From Lacrimispora sphenoides JCM 1415 (lineage in GTDB: Bacteria; Bacillota; Clostridia; Lachnospirales; Lachnospiraceae), in NCBI RefSeq assembly GCF_900105615.1, contig NZ_LT630003.1:868001-932000 (forward strand): 64,000 nucleotides of DNA. The letters run 5' to 3'. Of the stretch, positions 1 to 9,124 are shown one piece after another. The stretch's first letter is position 1, and each line of letters starts with the position of its first letter. The notes under the pieces were generated by a model. The model was not told the origin of the DNA, did no database searches, and worked only from the letters and a program-made list of their open reading frames with translations. Both the position numbers and the translations under genes were made by a program.

Positions 1-2
1 CA

Positions 3-179
3 GAACTTAAGACCACCCTGCAAAAAGCGGCGGCTGCTTATATGGCAACAGGAGCACGTTTTAACAACCTGAGTATGGTGGTTCTAAAGGAAGAGGCAGA
101 TAAAACAGACCAAATGCCTTATATCACACAGGAAGACATTGCACGCTTTAAACAGATTGCTGACAGCCATTTAAAATAA
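3..179 (+). CDS. C-terminal end of an unidentified protein (cut by window edge)
   Basis: The frame is open from the window edge to a TAA at 177-179 and gives 58 residues ending DSHLK. It stops 13 bases before the next gene, whose ribosome site (AAGGAGGAG) overlaps the end region, so the two are probably co-transcribed. No diagnostic motif survives in the fragment. An enzyme of the same carbohydrate-use operon is plausible from position only; I do not recognise the family. Confidence 0.55.
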   Translation, partial: ELKTTLQKAAAAYMATGARFNNLSMVVLKEEADKTDQMPYITQEDIARFKQIADSHLK

Positions 180-192
180 GGAGGAGCTGCCC

Positions 193-1275
193 ATGGGAAA
201 ATATGCACTGGAACAATACAGTCCCTATGAGACTTATAAAATACGGCCGCTGTCCCTTTCTAAGGCTACAGTTAATCCTGGCAGAGGGCAGTACCGGCTG
301 GTAGAACTCACCTGGGAGGAGTTGGAGCCTCATCGGGGTAAATATAACCTAAACCGGTTAAAAGAAGCACTGGCAGAGGTACATAATCCGGTCCTTTCCA
401 TAAAACAGGTCCTTCCGGCCTGGCTAAAGAAGGGCCAAGAGGAAAGCTTTAAACACTTAATCCGCAGAGTTGCAAGCGTACTGAACAATGAAAAGCTTAT
501 TGGTGTTGCGGTTTCTATGGAAGATGGCAGCCAGGGAATCTGGGATGCTTATCTGGAAGCCTTTGAAGGCATTCCATTATTGGTTAGTCTTGAGCAGGAG
601 GCCTTGCTGCAGTATCTAAAGGATCATGAATCCCCTTTTGGCCTTATTGTTAATTGCAGCGAAGATAACTGGATCAGCTGCTGCGAAAAATTTGCCGGGT
701 ACCGGCTTCAAAATACCTGGCAGCGGATGCCGGTACTGCTTCAAATAGAAGAGGAGAGCCCTGGAGAGAATATCCGCCGGGAAGGCCTGCGATGGCATGC
801 CGGTCTCTCCAACCGCTTCATGGATGTGGGGTATGACTTTTCCATAAGAAGATTGACCTATCCAAAGAAGATCGCATCAAAGGGAGCACTCCCCCTCCGC
901 TTTTGGTTTGTAAATGGGGGCAGTGCGCCTTGTTACCTGGATTATAGCTTAAGGCTTCGTTTGGAAAAGGGAGGGGAGCAGCAGGAATTTGTCTTAAACA
1001 TTGACAAAGGTGCCTGGAAGGTTGGGGATAATACCCACAATGAAATTATTTCCTTACCGATACTGCCCCTTGGTGAATACGGTTTGTCAGTTGGGATTTT
1101 CTTTGCTGATGAAAGCCCCATGGAGCTGGATATCCGGATGGAGGAAAAGGACGGTTATTACAGGCTGGGAACGGTGGAGGTGTGTAAAGACACAGCGGTG
1201 GATTTAGCACGTGCCTGGGATGATTTTTATCCCGATGGCTATTATCCCCTGGAGGATCCGCAGCTTCCCGATTGA
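193..1275 (+). CDS. DUF4832-type glycoside-hydrolase-like protein
   Basis: This 360-residue protein has no signal peptide and is probably cytoplasmic. The N-terminal half contains TWEELEPHRGKY (residues 40-51), the 'W.x.EP.xG.Y' signature of TIM-barrel glycoside hydrolases (GH42/GH35-like folds). The C-terminal part (roughly 200-345) resembles DUF4832, a beta-sandwich domain often attached to such barrels. The start is an ATG 6-7 bases after a strong AAGGAGGAG. It heads a run with a Gfo/Idh/MocA dehydrogenase and an ABC sugar importer, which suggests a role in processing an imported saccharide. I cannot name catalytic residues with certainty, and the substrate is unknown. The fold assignment is an inference from motifs and layout. 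Confidence 0.65.
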   Translation: MGKYALEQYSPYETYKIRPLSLSKATVNPGRGQYRLVELTWEELEPHRGKYNLNRLKEALAEVHNPVLSIKQVLPAWLKKGQEESFKHLIRRVASVLNNEKLIGVAVSMEDGSQGIWDAYLEAFEGIPLLVSLEQEALLQYLKDHESPFGLIVNCSEDNWISCCEKFAGYRLQNTWQRMPVLLQIEEESPGENIRREGLRWHAGLSNRFMDVGYDFSIRRLTYPKKIASKGALPLRFWFVNGGSAPCYLDYSLRLRLEKGGEQQEFVLNIDKGAWKVGDNTHNEIISLPILPLGEYGLSVGIFFADESPMELDIRMEEKDGYYRLGTVEVCKDTAVDLARAWDDFYPDGYYPLEDPQLPD

Positions 1276-1315
1276 TTGGATGGACGAGAGAAAATAATAG
1301 CAGGAGGAAAGAAAA

Positions 1316-2572
1316 TTGAAAATTGCATTGGTTGGTGCAGGACAGCGGGGAATGATTTATTCCAAACAAGCCTATGAAGCAAAAAAGGCAGATATTGTTG
1401 CGGTGGTGGAGCCGGAGGATGAAAGAAGATCTGCTGCGGCGGAAAATTTCGGTATTCCGTCTGAAATGCAGTTTAAAAATATAGAGGATTTTTACCGGAG
1501 GGGCAGGATTGCCGATGCCGTTATCATTGCATCCATGGACCAGGACCATTGCCAACAGGTTCTGGCTGCTCTGGAGCTTGGATATGATATTCTTCTTGAA
1601 AAGCCCATATCTCCCAATCCAAAGGAATGTCTTATGATTCAGGATAAGGCAAATCAGAAGGGCTGTAAGGTTATTGTATGCCATGTGCTCAGATATACTA
1701 ATTTTTTTGCAGCGATTAAGGAGATTATCGACAGCGGAGAGCTGGGGAAGGTAATTACCATCCAGCATAATGAGAATGTAGGTAATTACCACATTGCCCA
1801 TTCCTTTGTCAGAGGAAATTGGAGAAGAAGTGATTTATCCAGCCCCCTGGTGATGCAAAAATCCTGCCATGACATGGATATCCTTGCCTGGCTGGTGGGC
1901 AGTGAGGCGAAAAAAATAGTTTCTTTTGGCAGTTTAAAATACTTTAAAGAAGAGAGTGCTCCAAAGGGCAGCTCTGACCGCTGCCTGACCTGTAATGCTG
2001 CCGGAGACTGCCGCTTTGATGCCCGCAAGGCCTACCTGCCGATTATGGGAAGCTGGCCGGCTACGGTTCTTACCCAGGACCAGACGGAAGAAGGGATAAA
2101 CAAAGCTTTGGCTGAAGGCCCCTATGGACGTTGTGTATACCGCTGTGATAACGACGTATGCGACAATCAGGTAGTATTAATCGAATTTAAAAATGACGTA
2201 ACAGTCAGCTTTAATTTAAGCGGTTTTACGAATAAAATCAGCCGGACGATCAAGGTTATGTGCGAAAATGGGGAAATCAGAGGGGATGACAGTCTGAACC
2301 AGATTGAGGTTACAAAATTTGCCTCCAATGCAATTGATGGTTTTGAGCAGAAAATCATTCATACCGGTCAGCCCCAGGGAGGCCATGGAGGAGGAGATGT
2401 GGCCCTGGTGGCTGATTTTGTCAGTCAGATGGAAACACACAGCAACAACAGCAGATCCTCCATAACCCAATCAGTGGAAAGCCATGTAATGGCTTATGCG
2501 GCAGAGCAATCCAGAATTACCGGCGAAATAATTGATGTGGATGCATTAAAAAGCCGGCTGCGAAACTCTTAA
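1316..2572 (+). CDS. Gfo/Idh/MocA family oxidoreductase
   Basis: A 418-residue NAD(P)-dependent sugar or cyclitol dehydrogenase. The Rossmann dinucleotide site is at the N-terminus (GAGQRG, residues 7-12). The family's EKP motif is at 95-97, and the substrate-side region contains the SCHDMD segment expected to hold catalytic residues. A Cys-rich insertion follows: Cys223, 226, 232, then 273, 277, 282 (YGRCVYRCDND). As I recall it, this is a feature of one Clostridial subgroup, and it may bind a metal or be structural. Translation starts at a TTG 7 bases after AGGAGG. The gene sits 40 bases after the DUF4832 gene and just before the permeases, so it probably oxidises or epimerises the imported sugar. 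The substrate is not determinable from sequence. Confidence 0.85.
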   Translation: MKIALVGAGQRGMIYSKQAYEAKKADIVAVVEPEDERRSAAAENFGIPSEMQFKNIEDFYRRGRIADAVIIASMDQDHCQQVLAALELGYDILLEKPISPNPKECLMIQDKANQKGCKVIVCHVLRYTNFFAAIKEIIDSGELGKVITIQHNENVGNYHIAHSFVRGNWRRSDLSSPLVMQKSCHDMDILAWLVGSEAKKIVSFGSLKYFKEESAPKGSSDRCLTCNAAGDCRFDARKAYLPIMGSWPATVLTQDQTEEGINKALAEGPYGRCVYRCDNDVCDNQVVLIEFKNDVTVSFNLSGFTNKISRTIKVMCENGEIRGDDSLNQIEVTKFASNAIDGFEQKIIHTGQPQGGHGGGDVALVADFVSQMETHSNNSRSSITQSVESHVMAYAAEQSRITGEIIDVDALKSRLRNS

Positions 2573-2595
2573 AAAACGGAAAAGAGTGGTGAAGA

Positions 2596-3564
2596 GTGAT
2601 GAAATCAAAAAGAATTCAAAAGGAAGCACCGGGGCCTAAAGAAGACCGGATAAAAGAATTCCTGCGTGAAATAAAAAGAAACAAAGGCCTGTATCTTATG
2701 TGTATGCCTGCTCTGATTGTACTGGTTATGTTTTGCTACATTCCTTTTGCAGGAACCTGGATGGCATTTACCGACTTCAATGTAATGGATGGTATCTTCG
2801 GAAGCAAGTTTGTAGGCTTAAACAACTTCAAGTATTTCTTTTCCGAGAGCAGCATGGGCTGGCGGGTAACTTATAACACACTGTTTATCAATTTCTTTGG
2901 AATTATACTGGGTCTGATTGTTCCAATCAGTATTTCCATATTTTTCAATGAAATCAGGAGCGAGCTCTTTAAGAAACTGACACAAAGCTTTATGTTTTTT
3001 CCGTATTTCCTTTCCTGGGTCGTAGTAGGTACGATTATCTACGGATTTTTTTCCACCGATGTGGGCGTTATCAACAATATGCTGCGATCATTGGGAATGG
3101 AACCGGTGAAGTGGTATGCGGAACCAAAGTACTGGAAGGGGATCATAATTACCGCCAGTATGTGGAAGTGGAGCGGATACAGCTCCATCATTTACATGGC
3201 GGCCATGGCGACTTTCGACGGTTCCTTATATGAGGCTGCAAAAGTGGATGGTGCAAACAAGTTCCAGAGAATTTTGTATCTCACCATTCCGATGCTGAAA
3301 CCGACGGCCGTTGTACTGACTCTTATGAGTATCGGACGTATTTTCTACGGTGATTTCGGCATGATCTACGGTATTGTAGGCAACAATCCGGTATTGATTG
3401 ATGCGGTAACCGTAATTGACACTTATGTATATCAGAGCATGAGAACCCTGGGCTTTTCCTATGCAACCGCAATTGGACTGTTCCAGTCGGTGATGGGCCT
3501 GATTCTGGTATCCGTTGCCAACCGGTTAGCAAAAAAATATAATGACGGGGAGGGATTATTCTAA
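2596..3564 (+). CDS. lplB: Sugar ABC transporter permease (LplB/YtcP-type, first subunit)
   Basis: A 322-residue inner-membrane permease of the carbohydrate-uptake CUT1 group, LplB subfamily. A cytoplasmic N-terminus rich in Lys/Arg is followed by about six hydrophobic helices. The EAA loop that contacts the ATPase is visible as YEAAKVDGANKFQRILYLTIP (about residues 215-235). The start is either a GTG at 2596 or the next codon, ATG 2599; the latter is equally well placed. Its stop overlaps the next permease start by one base (TAATG), so the two are translationally coupled. No ATP-binding subunit is encoded here, which is usual for this family because a shared MsmX-type ATPase normally serves it. 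Confidence 0.9.
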   Translation: MMKSKRIQKEAPGPKEDRIKEFLREIKRNKGLYLMCMPALIVLVMFCYIPFAGTWMAFTDFNVMDGIFGSKFVGLNNFKYFFSESSMGWRVTYNTLFINFFGIILGLIVPISISIFFNEIRSELFKKLTQSFMFFPYFLSWVVVGTIIYGFFSTDVGVINNMLRSLGMEPVKWYAEPKYWKGIIITASMWKWSGYSSIIYMAAMATFDGSLYEAAKVDGANKFQRILYLTIPMLKPTAVVLTLMSIGRIFYGDFGMIYGIVGNNPVLIDAVTVIDTYVYQSMRTLGFSYATAIGLFQSVMGLILVSVANRLAKKYNDGEGLF

Positions 3565-4457
3565 TGAGAAAAAGCAAATCATTCGGCGATCACCTGGTAA
3601 CGATCCTTGCTTATTTGTTTATAGGCTTATTCGGGCTGCTTTGCCTGTATCCCCTTATTCTTACCTTAGGTGTGTCCCTGTCCTCGGAACGTGAAATCGT
3701 CATGCATGGTTATTCTGCTATTCCGCAGAAATTTACCCTTAATACATACATTTATATTTTTGCAAACAGTGGCATGAGGATTTTAAAATCTTACGGAGTC
3801 ACCATTTTTGTTACGGTCGCCGGAACCGTTGGAGCTATGATCATTACCAGTATGATTGCCTTCGCGTTATCGATTAAGAGCTTAAAGTACCGTAATGTCA
3901 TTGCCTTTTTATGTAACTTCACCATTGTATTTTCCGCGGGCCTCATTCCCTGGTATGTGGTTTGCGTGAATTACTATGGATTAAAGAATAACATTCTGGC
4001 ATTGATTCTTCCTTCTATTTTCAGTGTCTGGAACATGTTCCTTATGAGAACCTATTTTTCAAGCATTTCGCCTTCCTTATACGAGGCCGCTAAAATTGAC
4101 GGAGCAAGTTATATGCTGATTTATTGGCGGATAGCACTTCCCCTCAGTAAAACGGCAGTGCTTACCGTAGGCCTTATGTATGCCCTGCAATACTGGAATG
4201 ACTGGTGGAATGCCCTGATTTTTATTAATGATAAGAATTTGTTTCCTCTCCAGTACTACCTCTACACAATTCTTTCAAATGTAAATGCCATTAGCTCGGG
4301 GCGTGTTCCTTCCGGCGCTGCCGCAGGAATCACACTGCCCTCTGAAACGATGAAAATGGCAGTTACGGTTATAACCATAGGCCCGATTATCTTCTTATAT
4401 CCCTTTGTACAAAAATATTTCGTACAGGGTATTATGACAGGTGCAGTCAAGGAATAA
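3564..4457 (+). CDS. ytcP: Sugar ABC transporter permease (YtcP-type, second subunit)
   Basis: A 297-residue membrane permease that pairs with the upstream LplB-type subunit. It has six predicted transmembrane segments and an EAA loop (YEAAKIDGASYMLIYWRIALP). The C-terminus GIMTGAVKE is typical of the YtcP/LplC group. It starts one base inside the stop of the preceding gene, so expression is coupled. A 68-base gap with its own ribosome site (AAGGAGGG) separates it from the binding-protein gene. The substrate is probably an oligosaccharide derived from host or plant polymer, inferred only from the company of the DUF4832 and dehydrogenase genes. Confidence 0.9.
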   Translation: MRKSKSFGDHLVTILAYLFIGLFGLLCLYPLILTLGVSLSSEREIVMHGYSAIPQKFTLNTYIYIFANSGMRILKSYGVTIFVTVAGTVGAMIITSMIAFALSIKSLKYRNVIAFLCNFTIVFSAGLIPWYVVCVNYYGLKNNILALILPSIFSVWNMFLMRTYFSSISPSLYEAAKIDGASYMLIYWRIALPLSKTAVLTVGLMYALQYWNDWWNALIFINDKNLFPLQYYLYTILSNVNAISSGRVPSGAAAGITLPSETMKMAVTVITIGPIIFLYPFVQKYFVQGIMTGAVKE

Positions 4458-4525
4458 GCCCTGTAATAAAAATCATTGGTAGGCCAGGAGAAAGGCTTAA
4501 CATAAACCAAAAGGAGGGTATTGTA

Positions 4526-5989
4526 ATGAAAAGACTATTTATACTGACAACTGCCGTGATCATGGCAATCGGTTTACTTGGGGGATGCAGCAGCAAGGGA
4601 GAATCGAAAAAAGGCACGAATACCGAAACCGTAACGATTCTATATCCCGGTGATGAAAGTGATAGAATGTCAGAATTTATGAGTAATGAGTTTGCTGAGA
4701 AAATGAAAGAGGATTTAGGCATTAAGGTGGAAATGGTTTATACTCCATGGGACCAGTATTGGGAACAAAAAGATATCATGCTGGCAGCCCAGGAACCCAT
4801 CGACCTGTATTGGGACGGACTTCCCGATCTTGCCACCATTGTGAATAAAAAACAGGCTTCTGTTCTGAATGACTTAATCGACAAATATGGCCAGAATTTG
4901 TTAAAGGTGCTTCCCGAAGAGCAGTTAAAGGGTGCTACCATTAACGGAGAAGTTTATGGGATCCCCTCCGCTTATGCACCTTCCTCCGGAATGTTCCAGA
5001 TGGTATGTGTCCGCCAGGATATTCTGGAAGCCTGTGGTATGACGGAGATTAAGACAACAGAGGATTTGAAATTATTTGCAGAAAAGGCAAAAAAATTGTA
5101 TCCGGAAATGAAAGGGCCTGCAGACCCCATCTTTAAGCCCCTGACCAGATATTTTGCCGATGAGCAGCTTACCTGGTGCGCCAATGAAGATGCCGTTGTA
5201 TATGGTGATACCACAAATAAGGTTTATGATTACTATGAAACCGATGCGTTCAAGAAGGTTGCACAGTATAACCGCCAGATGTATCATGAAGGCTTATATT
5301 CCGATGATTTAACGACCAAATACAATGAGAGGGATTCCCGTATGCAGACCGGCTTATACTTATGGGTAGAGGGTTCTCTTGGCAAAGAAAATGAGATTAT
5401 CAGCAGCGTGAAGGCAAATGCTCCTGATGCCAGATTAAAGAACTATATCCTGAAACCGGAGGAACCCCGCTATATCATAGCCACCGGCGGTGAAGTCCTT
5501 TGCATACCACAGACGGCACCCAATCCGGAAGGTGCAATGAAATTTATTGACTGGCTCTACTCTTCACAGGATAATTACCTGATGGCTTTATACGGCGTAA
5601 AGGGGAAAGATTATGATATCGTTGACGGAAGAATTAAAAAGCTGGTAAATGATGAGTTCTTCTATGAATGGATGTTCCGTAACAAGAATTATCAGTTATT
5701 TGCACCCGATATTGACCAGAGCTACATCGATACCTATGAAAGCTGGGACGATAAGGCAGTCACCTCCAATATGCTTGGCTTCCGCTTCAATAACGAAAAG
5801 GTAAAGGTAATTGAAACTGCAATCAAAGAGGTGGCAGGAAAGCAGATGGCACCGATTCTCTACGGATTCGTAGATTTTGATACAGAATATCCCAAGGCTT
5901 TGGAGGCACTGAAAAAAGCAGGCATTGATGAATACGTGGCAGAGGTGCAGAAGCAGATGGATGAGTTCCAGGCTTCAAAGAATAAATAA
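4526..5989 (+). CDS. Sugar ABC transporter substrate-binding lipoprotein (LipO/YtcQ-type)
   Basis: A 487-residue extracellular solute-binding protein. The signal peptide ends in a lipobox (LGGC, Cys21), so the mature protein is a lipid-anchored receptor on the outer face of the membrane. The body has the family 1 binding-protein pattern: an N-terminal beta strand (ETVTILYPGD), Trp-rich sugar-contact regions and a C-terminal helical segment ending in Lys-rich sequence. It is the last gene of the importer operon; the hairpin at 6007-6039 closes the transcript. This subfamily (about 490-550 residues) is typically paired with LplB/YtcP permeases, as here. The ligand is unknown. Confidence 0.9.
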   Translation: MKRLFILTTAVIMAIGLLGGCSSKGESKKGTNTETVTILYPGDESDRMSEFMSNEFAEKMKEDLGIKVEMVYTPWDQYWEQKDIMLAAQEPIDLYWDGLPDLATIVNKKQASVLNDLIDKYGQNLLKVLPEEQLKGATINGEVYGIPSAYAPSSGMFQMVCVRQDILEACGMTEIKTTEDLKLFAEKAKKLYPEMKGPADPIFKPLTRYFADEQLTWCANEDAVVYGDTTNKVYDYYETDAFKKVAQYNRQMYHEGLYSDDLTTKYNERDSRMQTGLYLWVEGSLGKENEIISSVKANAPDARLKNYILKPEEPRYIIATGGEVLCIPQTAPNPEGAMKFIDWLYSSQDNYLMALYGVKGKDYDIVDGRIKKLVNDEFFYEWMFRNKNYQLFAPDIDQSYIDTYESWDDKAVTSNMLGFRFNNEKVKVIETAIKEVAGKQMAPILYGFVDFDTEYPKALEALKKAGIDEYVAEVQKQMDEFQASKNK

Positions 5990-6006
5990 ACATGCCCCAG
6001 CATTCA

Positions 6007-6039
6007 AAGAGGGCGATGCATTTGTTGCGTCGCCCTCTT
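6007..6039 (+). terminator. Rho-independent-type terminator after the sugar importer operon
   Basis: Ten-base-pair arms AAGAGGGCGA and TCGCCCTCTT pair around a 13-base loop, 17 bases after the binding-protein stop. The T tract is short, so termination may be partial. The gene on the other side is convergent, so the hairpin could serve both strands. Confidence 0.7.
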
Positions 6040-6075
6040 GATTAAGGTTCGTCTTTGCCCAAGAATGGGTCTATA

Positions 6076-6732
6076 TTATCGCTCTAACGTTTGTTTTAGT
6101 TTTTGCCGCACCAATTCCAAATCATCATCGCAAAGTATTGGCATGAAAGCAAACAATTTTTCTGGTTCAAAGTCCCACCATTGGAGCTTAAGCAGCAATT
6201 CAATGAGTTCTTCGTCAAAGCGCTTTTTAATTGGCCTGGCTGGGTTGCCGCCCGCGACGGTATAGGGTTCTATGTCTTTCACCACCACGGAATAAGCAGC
6301 AATAATCGCTCCATCACCAATTTTCACGCCGGGCATGATGACACTATCCCGCCCGATCCACACATCGTTGCCGATCACGGTGTCTCCCTTAAAAGGAAGT
6401 TGAGAGAGATGGGGCGGGGTATTTTCCGCCCAAGCACCGCCAAAAACATTGAATGGATAAGTGCTGATACTGCTTATGCGATGATTGGCACTGCCCATGA
6501 TAAATTGCACTCCGCTGGCAATTGAACAAAACTTGCCGATATATAAGCTGTCTCCAAATTCCGGCCAGTTAAATAGTACATTGCTGCGTTCAAACGCAGT
6601 CGGGTCAACAGGGTCATCATAATAGGTGTAATCCCCAACAAAAATATTGGGGGCAGTAATCACGTTTTTTAAGAAACATGATGTTTTGTATTCGTTTGGA
6701 AAAACCGTATTTGGGTTTGGAATATTGTTCAT
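6076..6732 (-). CDS. Hexapeptide-repeat acetyltransferase, Vat/CatB (xenobiotic acyltransferase) family
   Basis: A 218-residue left-handed beta-helix acyltransferase that would move acetyl from acetyl-CoA to a hydroxyl on a small molecule. The family includes streptogramin A (Vat) and chloramphenicol (CatB) acetyltransferases. Visible marks are the SANHR segment carrying the catalytic His, isoleucine-patch repeats (VIGNDVWIGRDSVIMPGVKI), the SVVVKDIEPYTVAGGNPAR coenzyme-A loop, and the C-terminal helix with WWDF. The chosen start at 6732 has AGGAGC 8-9 bases upstream; the longer frame adds 14 unlikely residues. The gene stands alone on the minus strand. Real drug resistance cannot be claimed from family membership alone. 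Confidence 0.85.
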   Translation of the reverse strand: MNNIPNPNTVFPNEYKTSCFLKNVITAPNIFVGDYTYYDDPVDPTAFERSNVLFNWPEFGDSLYIGKFCSIASGVQFIMGSANHRISSISTYPFNVFGGAWAENTPPHLSQLPFKGDTVIGNDVWIGRDSVIMPGVKIGDGAIIAAYSVVVKDIEPYTVAGGNPARPIKKRFDEELIELLLKLQWWDFEPEKLFAFMPILCDDDLELVRQKLKQTLER

Positions 6733-6981
6733 AAAAAAAGCTCCTATTCTATTTATTATCACCTCCGAACGCATTTCTCGGTTCCGTGGCTATCGCTCTT
6801 TTTTTACGCATTTCTTTCATTGCATTTTCTCCTTGCCTGCAGTGATAATCGATTCATTATTTGCCATTACCCACTGCATAAACTAAAAAACAATGGTATT
6901 GTTTTCGGTTTTTAAATTGTATCATGATATGATTTACTTTTCCACCCCATTCCGTGGCTGTACATGGATCACCATTAATGG

Positions 6982-7020
6982 AAAATGTCCTCACTGTTTT
7001 TAGATCAGTGAGGACATTTT
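6982..7020 (-). terminator. Terminator downstream of the RidA gene
   Basis: Fifteen-base-pair perfect arms (AAAATGTCCTCACTG with CAGTGAGGACATTTT) flank a 9-base loop, 40 bases past the RidA stop on the minus strand. A T run exists on both sides, so it could act in both directions. Confidence 0.8.
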
Positions 7021-7059
7021 TTATTATAAAATATTTTCATCTGGGAGAATGGAATAAAA

Positions 7060-7455
7060 TTATTTTGCTGCCCATATTTCAATTTCTAATTTTATCTCTT
7101 CTAACCCTAAGGCATTTACATAGGCAACAGTCATAGAAGGATAAGGTTTACCAAAAAAGTCATCATATACTTTATCAAAGTAATCCCAGTCAATTTGTTC
7201 CGTTGACCATATATTAACCTTAATAACACTATCCGGTGTTAAATCGATACTTTTTAATAGATTTGATATATTTAAAAATGTATTATCTACTTGTCGATTA
7301 AATTCTTCAGGAAAATTACCGTCCAAATCTGCTCCAATTTGACCAGAAAATGTGTAAAATGCTGCATTAGGCTCTATTTTAGTTACGTGAGTATAATTAC
7401 CTACTGCTTTACTTACTCTTGACAAATCTAATCTGCTAACTACATTATGTTTCAT
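7060..7455 (-). CDS. RidA (YjgF/YER057c/UK114) family protein
   Basis: A 131-residue small cytoplasmic protein of the reactive-imine deaminase family, which clears enamine/imine by-products of PLP enzymes. Visible features are the core (AFYTFSGQIGADLDGNF), the VIKVNIW strand, and the C-terminal block YPSMTVAYVNAL...KLEIEIWAAK. The canonical Arg of RidA (R105, in 'PARSTV'-like context) is not obvious here; the sequence reads YPSMTVAYV. It may therefore belong to a paralogous Rid subgroup without the deaminase residue. I favour the start at 7455 (MKHNVV), preceded by AAAGG about 10 bases upstream. A frame extending to 7500 exists but adds 15 residues outside the family fold. Confidence 0.75.
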   Translation of the reverse strand: MKHNVVSRLDLSRVSKAVGNYTHVTKIEPNAAFYTFSGQIGADLDGNFPEEFNRQVDNTFLNISNLLKSIDLTPDSVIKVNIWSTEQIDWDYFDKVYDDFFGKPYPSMTVAYVNALGLEEIKLEIEIWAAK

Positions 7456-7867
7456 TTTATTATAGACCTTTCTGTATTGGGATAAAATAATTTCTACCAC
7501 TATATATTTTCATAATATAAAGTTATCCATTGATAGAAATCTATTTAACAAATACAGAGATGGAATATCTATTGTTTTCAATGCTGCTGGTATCTATAAG
7601 TTTTTCCATTCCAACACCTCCTACGGCACAATTATATGTATTATAGTGGGATTTGTCAATAAAACATACACAGATGATTGTGTTTGGCTAGTTTAGGATT
7701 TGTTTATCATCATTATTACTATATCCTGTTGCATAGCTTACATATATCTGATATCATAGCATTATTTACAAAAGATCTGCAGACAAGTTGATAGAAAAAT
7801 TATACATAGAGAACAGAGCTAAATGGAAATAAAAGAAATGGAAGTTTGATTCCATGATTATAATAAA
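7456..7867. other. AT-rich non-coding gap before the eut island
   Basis: This is the upstream region of the RidA gene (minus strand) followed by about 300 bases with no supported reading frame, no clear repeat and no RNA fold that I can recognise. It is AT-rich like the region to its right. Confidence 0.5.
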
Positions 7868-8105
7868 GAAATTCTGGATCTATGGCTTGCACAGAACGGT
7901 TCCAAGGTTACAGTCATCGAGATGCTGAAAGACATTCTGGGCGGTCACGGTGGTTATTTCAGCCATCGGCTACCGCGAGAATCATGCACTGTATGATGAA
8001 TTGAAGGATTTAGATATACCTGTCCACAATATTGGAGATTCCCAGAAGGTACATAATATTATGTATTCCATCTGGAATTCATACGAGCTTGCCAGAGAAC
8101 TATAA
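7868..8105 (+). pseudogene. Relic of an enoate reductase / NADH:flavin oxidoreductase (C-terminal part)
   Basis: Two frames give pieces of the NAD/FAD-binding C-terminal domain of 2-enoate-reductase-type enzymes. The first piece reads LAQNGSKVTVIEMLKDILGG. After a frame change near 7960 the second reads GYRENHALYDELKDLDIPV, then VHNIGDSQKV and IMYSIWNSYELAREL with a TAA at 8103-8105. The N-terminal barrel, the iron-sulfur region and the middle of the domain are missing. The genuine C-terminus and stop are kept, so this is the decayed 3' end of a lost gene, immediately left of the eut operon. Confidence 0.75.
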
Positions 8106-8142
8106 CTCTTTAGATATTTCGTAAATAGAAGAAAATTTATGC

Positions 8143-8183
8143 AGCGCCTTTTGATTTCATAGGAAATCAGAAGGCGCTTTTTT
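8143..8183 (+). terminator. Terminator between the enoate reductase relic and eutS
   Basis: Sixteen-base arms (AGCGCCTTTTGATTTC / GAAATCAGAAGGCGCT, one G-T pair) close on a very short loop and are followed by T6. It probably belonged to the decayed upstream gene, and it insulates the eut operon from upstream reading. Confidence 0.8.
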
Positions 8184-8321
8184 CTGTATTTTAAGTTTAC
8201 CATAGTAAAATAAAAATAAAAAAATTTAAGAGACTAGAATTTGTCAATAAAGTACATAATAGGGCAATAAAAGCAAAGAATATAATGTGTGTTGTGCTTT
8301 CACTATGAAATGAGGGGCTAT

Positions 8322-8666
8322 ATGAATGTATTAGAAAGAAAAATATTTGAATCAGTACCAGGTAAACAAGTGACATTAGCACATATTATAGCAAATCCCG
8401 ATGATCGAATCTTTGAGAAATTAGGCTTGAATGAAGAAAAGTATCATGCAATTGGTATTTTAACCATAACCCCACCAGAGGTTGCAATCATCGCTGTAGA
8501 TATAGCTAAAAAGGCTGCACCTATTAAAATAGGATTTGTTGATAGGTTCAGTGGGTCTGTATTTATCCTAGGGGATGTGGCCGCTGTACAATCTGCTATA
8601 GAACAGGTTGTTATTTATTTAAGTGAATTTATGCAGTTTTCAGTCCCCAAAATAACAAGAACATAA
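8322..8666 (+). CDS. eutS: Microcompartment shell protein EutS (copy 1)
   Basis: A 114-residue circularly permuted BMC-domain protein that forms flat or bent hexamers in the ethanolamine microcompartment shell. The N-terminal strand [15 protein letters not shown] and the core [15 protein letters not shown]...[17 protein letters not shown] are characteristic. The start at ATG 8322 follows GAGGGG and gives the usual family length; earlier in-frame starts add residues not found in EutS. It is the first gene of the eut operon, 16 bases before eutP. It differs at many positions from the second eutS in this operon (10889), so the two may form distinct or mixed hexamers. Confidence 0.92.
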   Translation: MNVLERKIFESVPGKQVTLAHIIANPDDRIFEKLGLNEEKYHAIGILTITPPEVAIIAVDIAKKAAPIKIGFVDRFSGSVFILGDVAAVQSAIEQVVIYLSEFMQFSVPKITRT

Positions 8667-8682
8667 TAGGTAGGTATAGATA

Positions 8683-9120
8683 ATGAAGAAAATTATGTTT
8701 ATTGGATCAGTTGGAAGTGGGAAAACCACCCTTTGCCAAAGGATTCAAGGAGAGATGATTAAATATAAAAAGACACAAGCAGTTGAGTTCTATTCTCAGA
8801 TGATAGACACACCGGGGGAATTTGTATTGCATAGAAGATTTTATAGTGCGTTACAAATGATGGCTGCTAGTTCAGATATCATTGGATTCATTTGCAGCGT
8901 GACAGAACTTAGCCAGACATTTTCGCCCTATTTTGCACAAAACTTTACAAAGCCATGTATAGGAATTATTACAAAGATCGATCTGGCATCAAACGAAGAG
9001 GCTATTATAAACGCTGAGAAAAGATTAGAGTTAGCGGGTGTTGAGAAAATTTTTCGACTCTCTGCTGTTGAAGATAAAGGAGTAGCAGAGTTGATAGCCT
9101 ATCTTTCTAAGGAGGAATGA
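8683..9120 (+). CDS. eutP: EutP/PduV family GTPase-like protein
   Basis: A 145-residue P-loop protein. The Walker A motif GSVGSGKTTL lies near the N-terminus, DTPGEF is the G3-like motif, and TKIDLA replaces the usual NKxD. EutP of Salmonella has been described as an acetate kinase, and its PduV relative as a compartment-associated GTPase-like protein. The exact activity here is not visible. It lies between eutS and the cobalamin adenosyltransferase gene, with a 4-base gap to the latter, so it is in the same transcript. The length matches the family (about 140-160 residues). Confidence 0.88.
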   Translation: MKKIMFIGSVGSGKTTLCQRIQGEMIKYKKTQAVEFYSQMIDTPGEFVLHRRFYSALQMMAASSDIIGFICSVTELSQTFSPYFAQNFTKPCIGIITKIDLASNEEAIINAEKRLELAGVEKIFRLSAVEDKGVAELIAYLSKEE

Positions 9121-9124
9121 TAAA

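Noticed and set aside
1046..1801. A 251-codon minus-strand frame
   Set aside because: It lies opposite the DUF4832 and dehydrogenase genes, whose products have family motifs; the reverse product has none and crosses a gene boundary.
8190..8321. Possible adenosylcobalamin riboswitch before eutS
   Set aside because: The stretch is too short, extremely AT-rich, and shows no B12-box-like conserved core.
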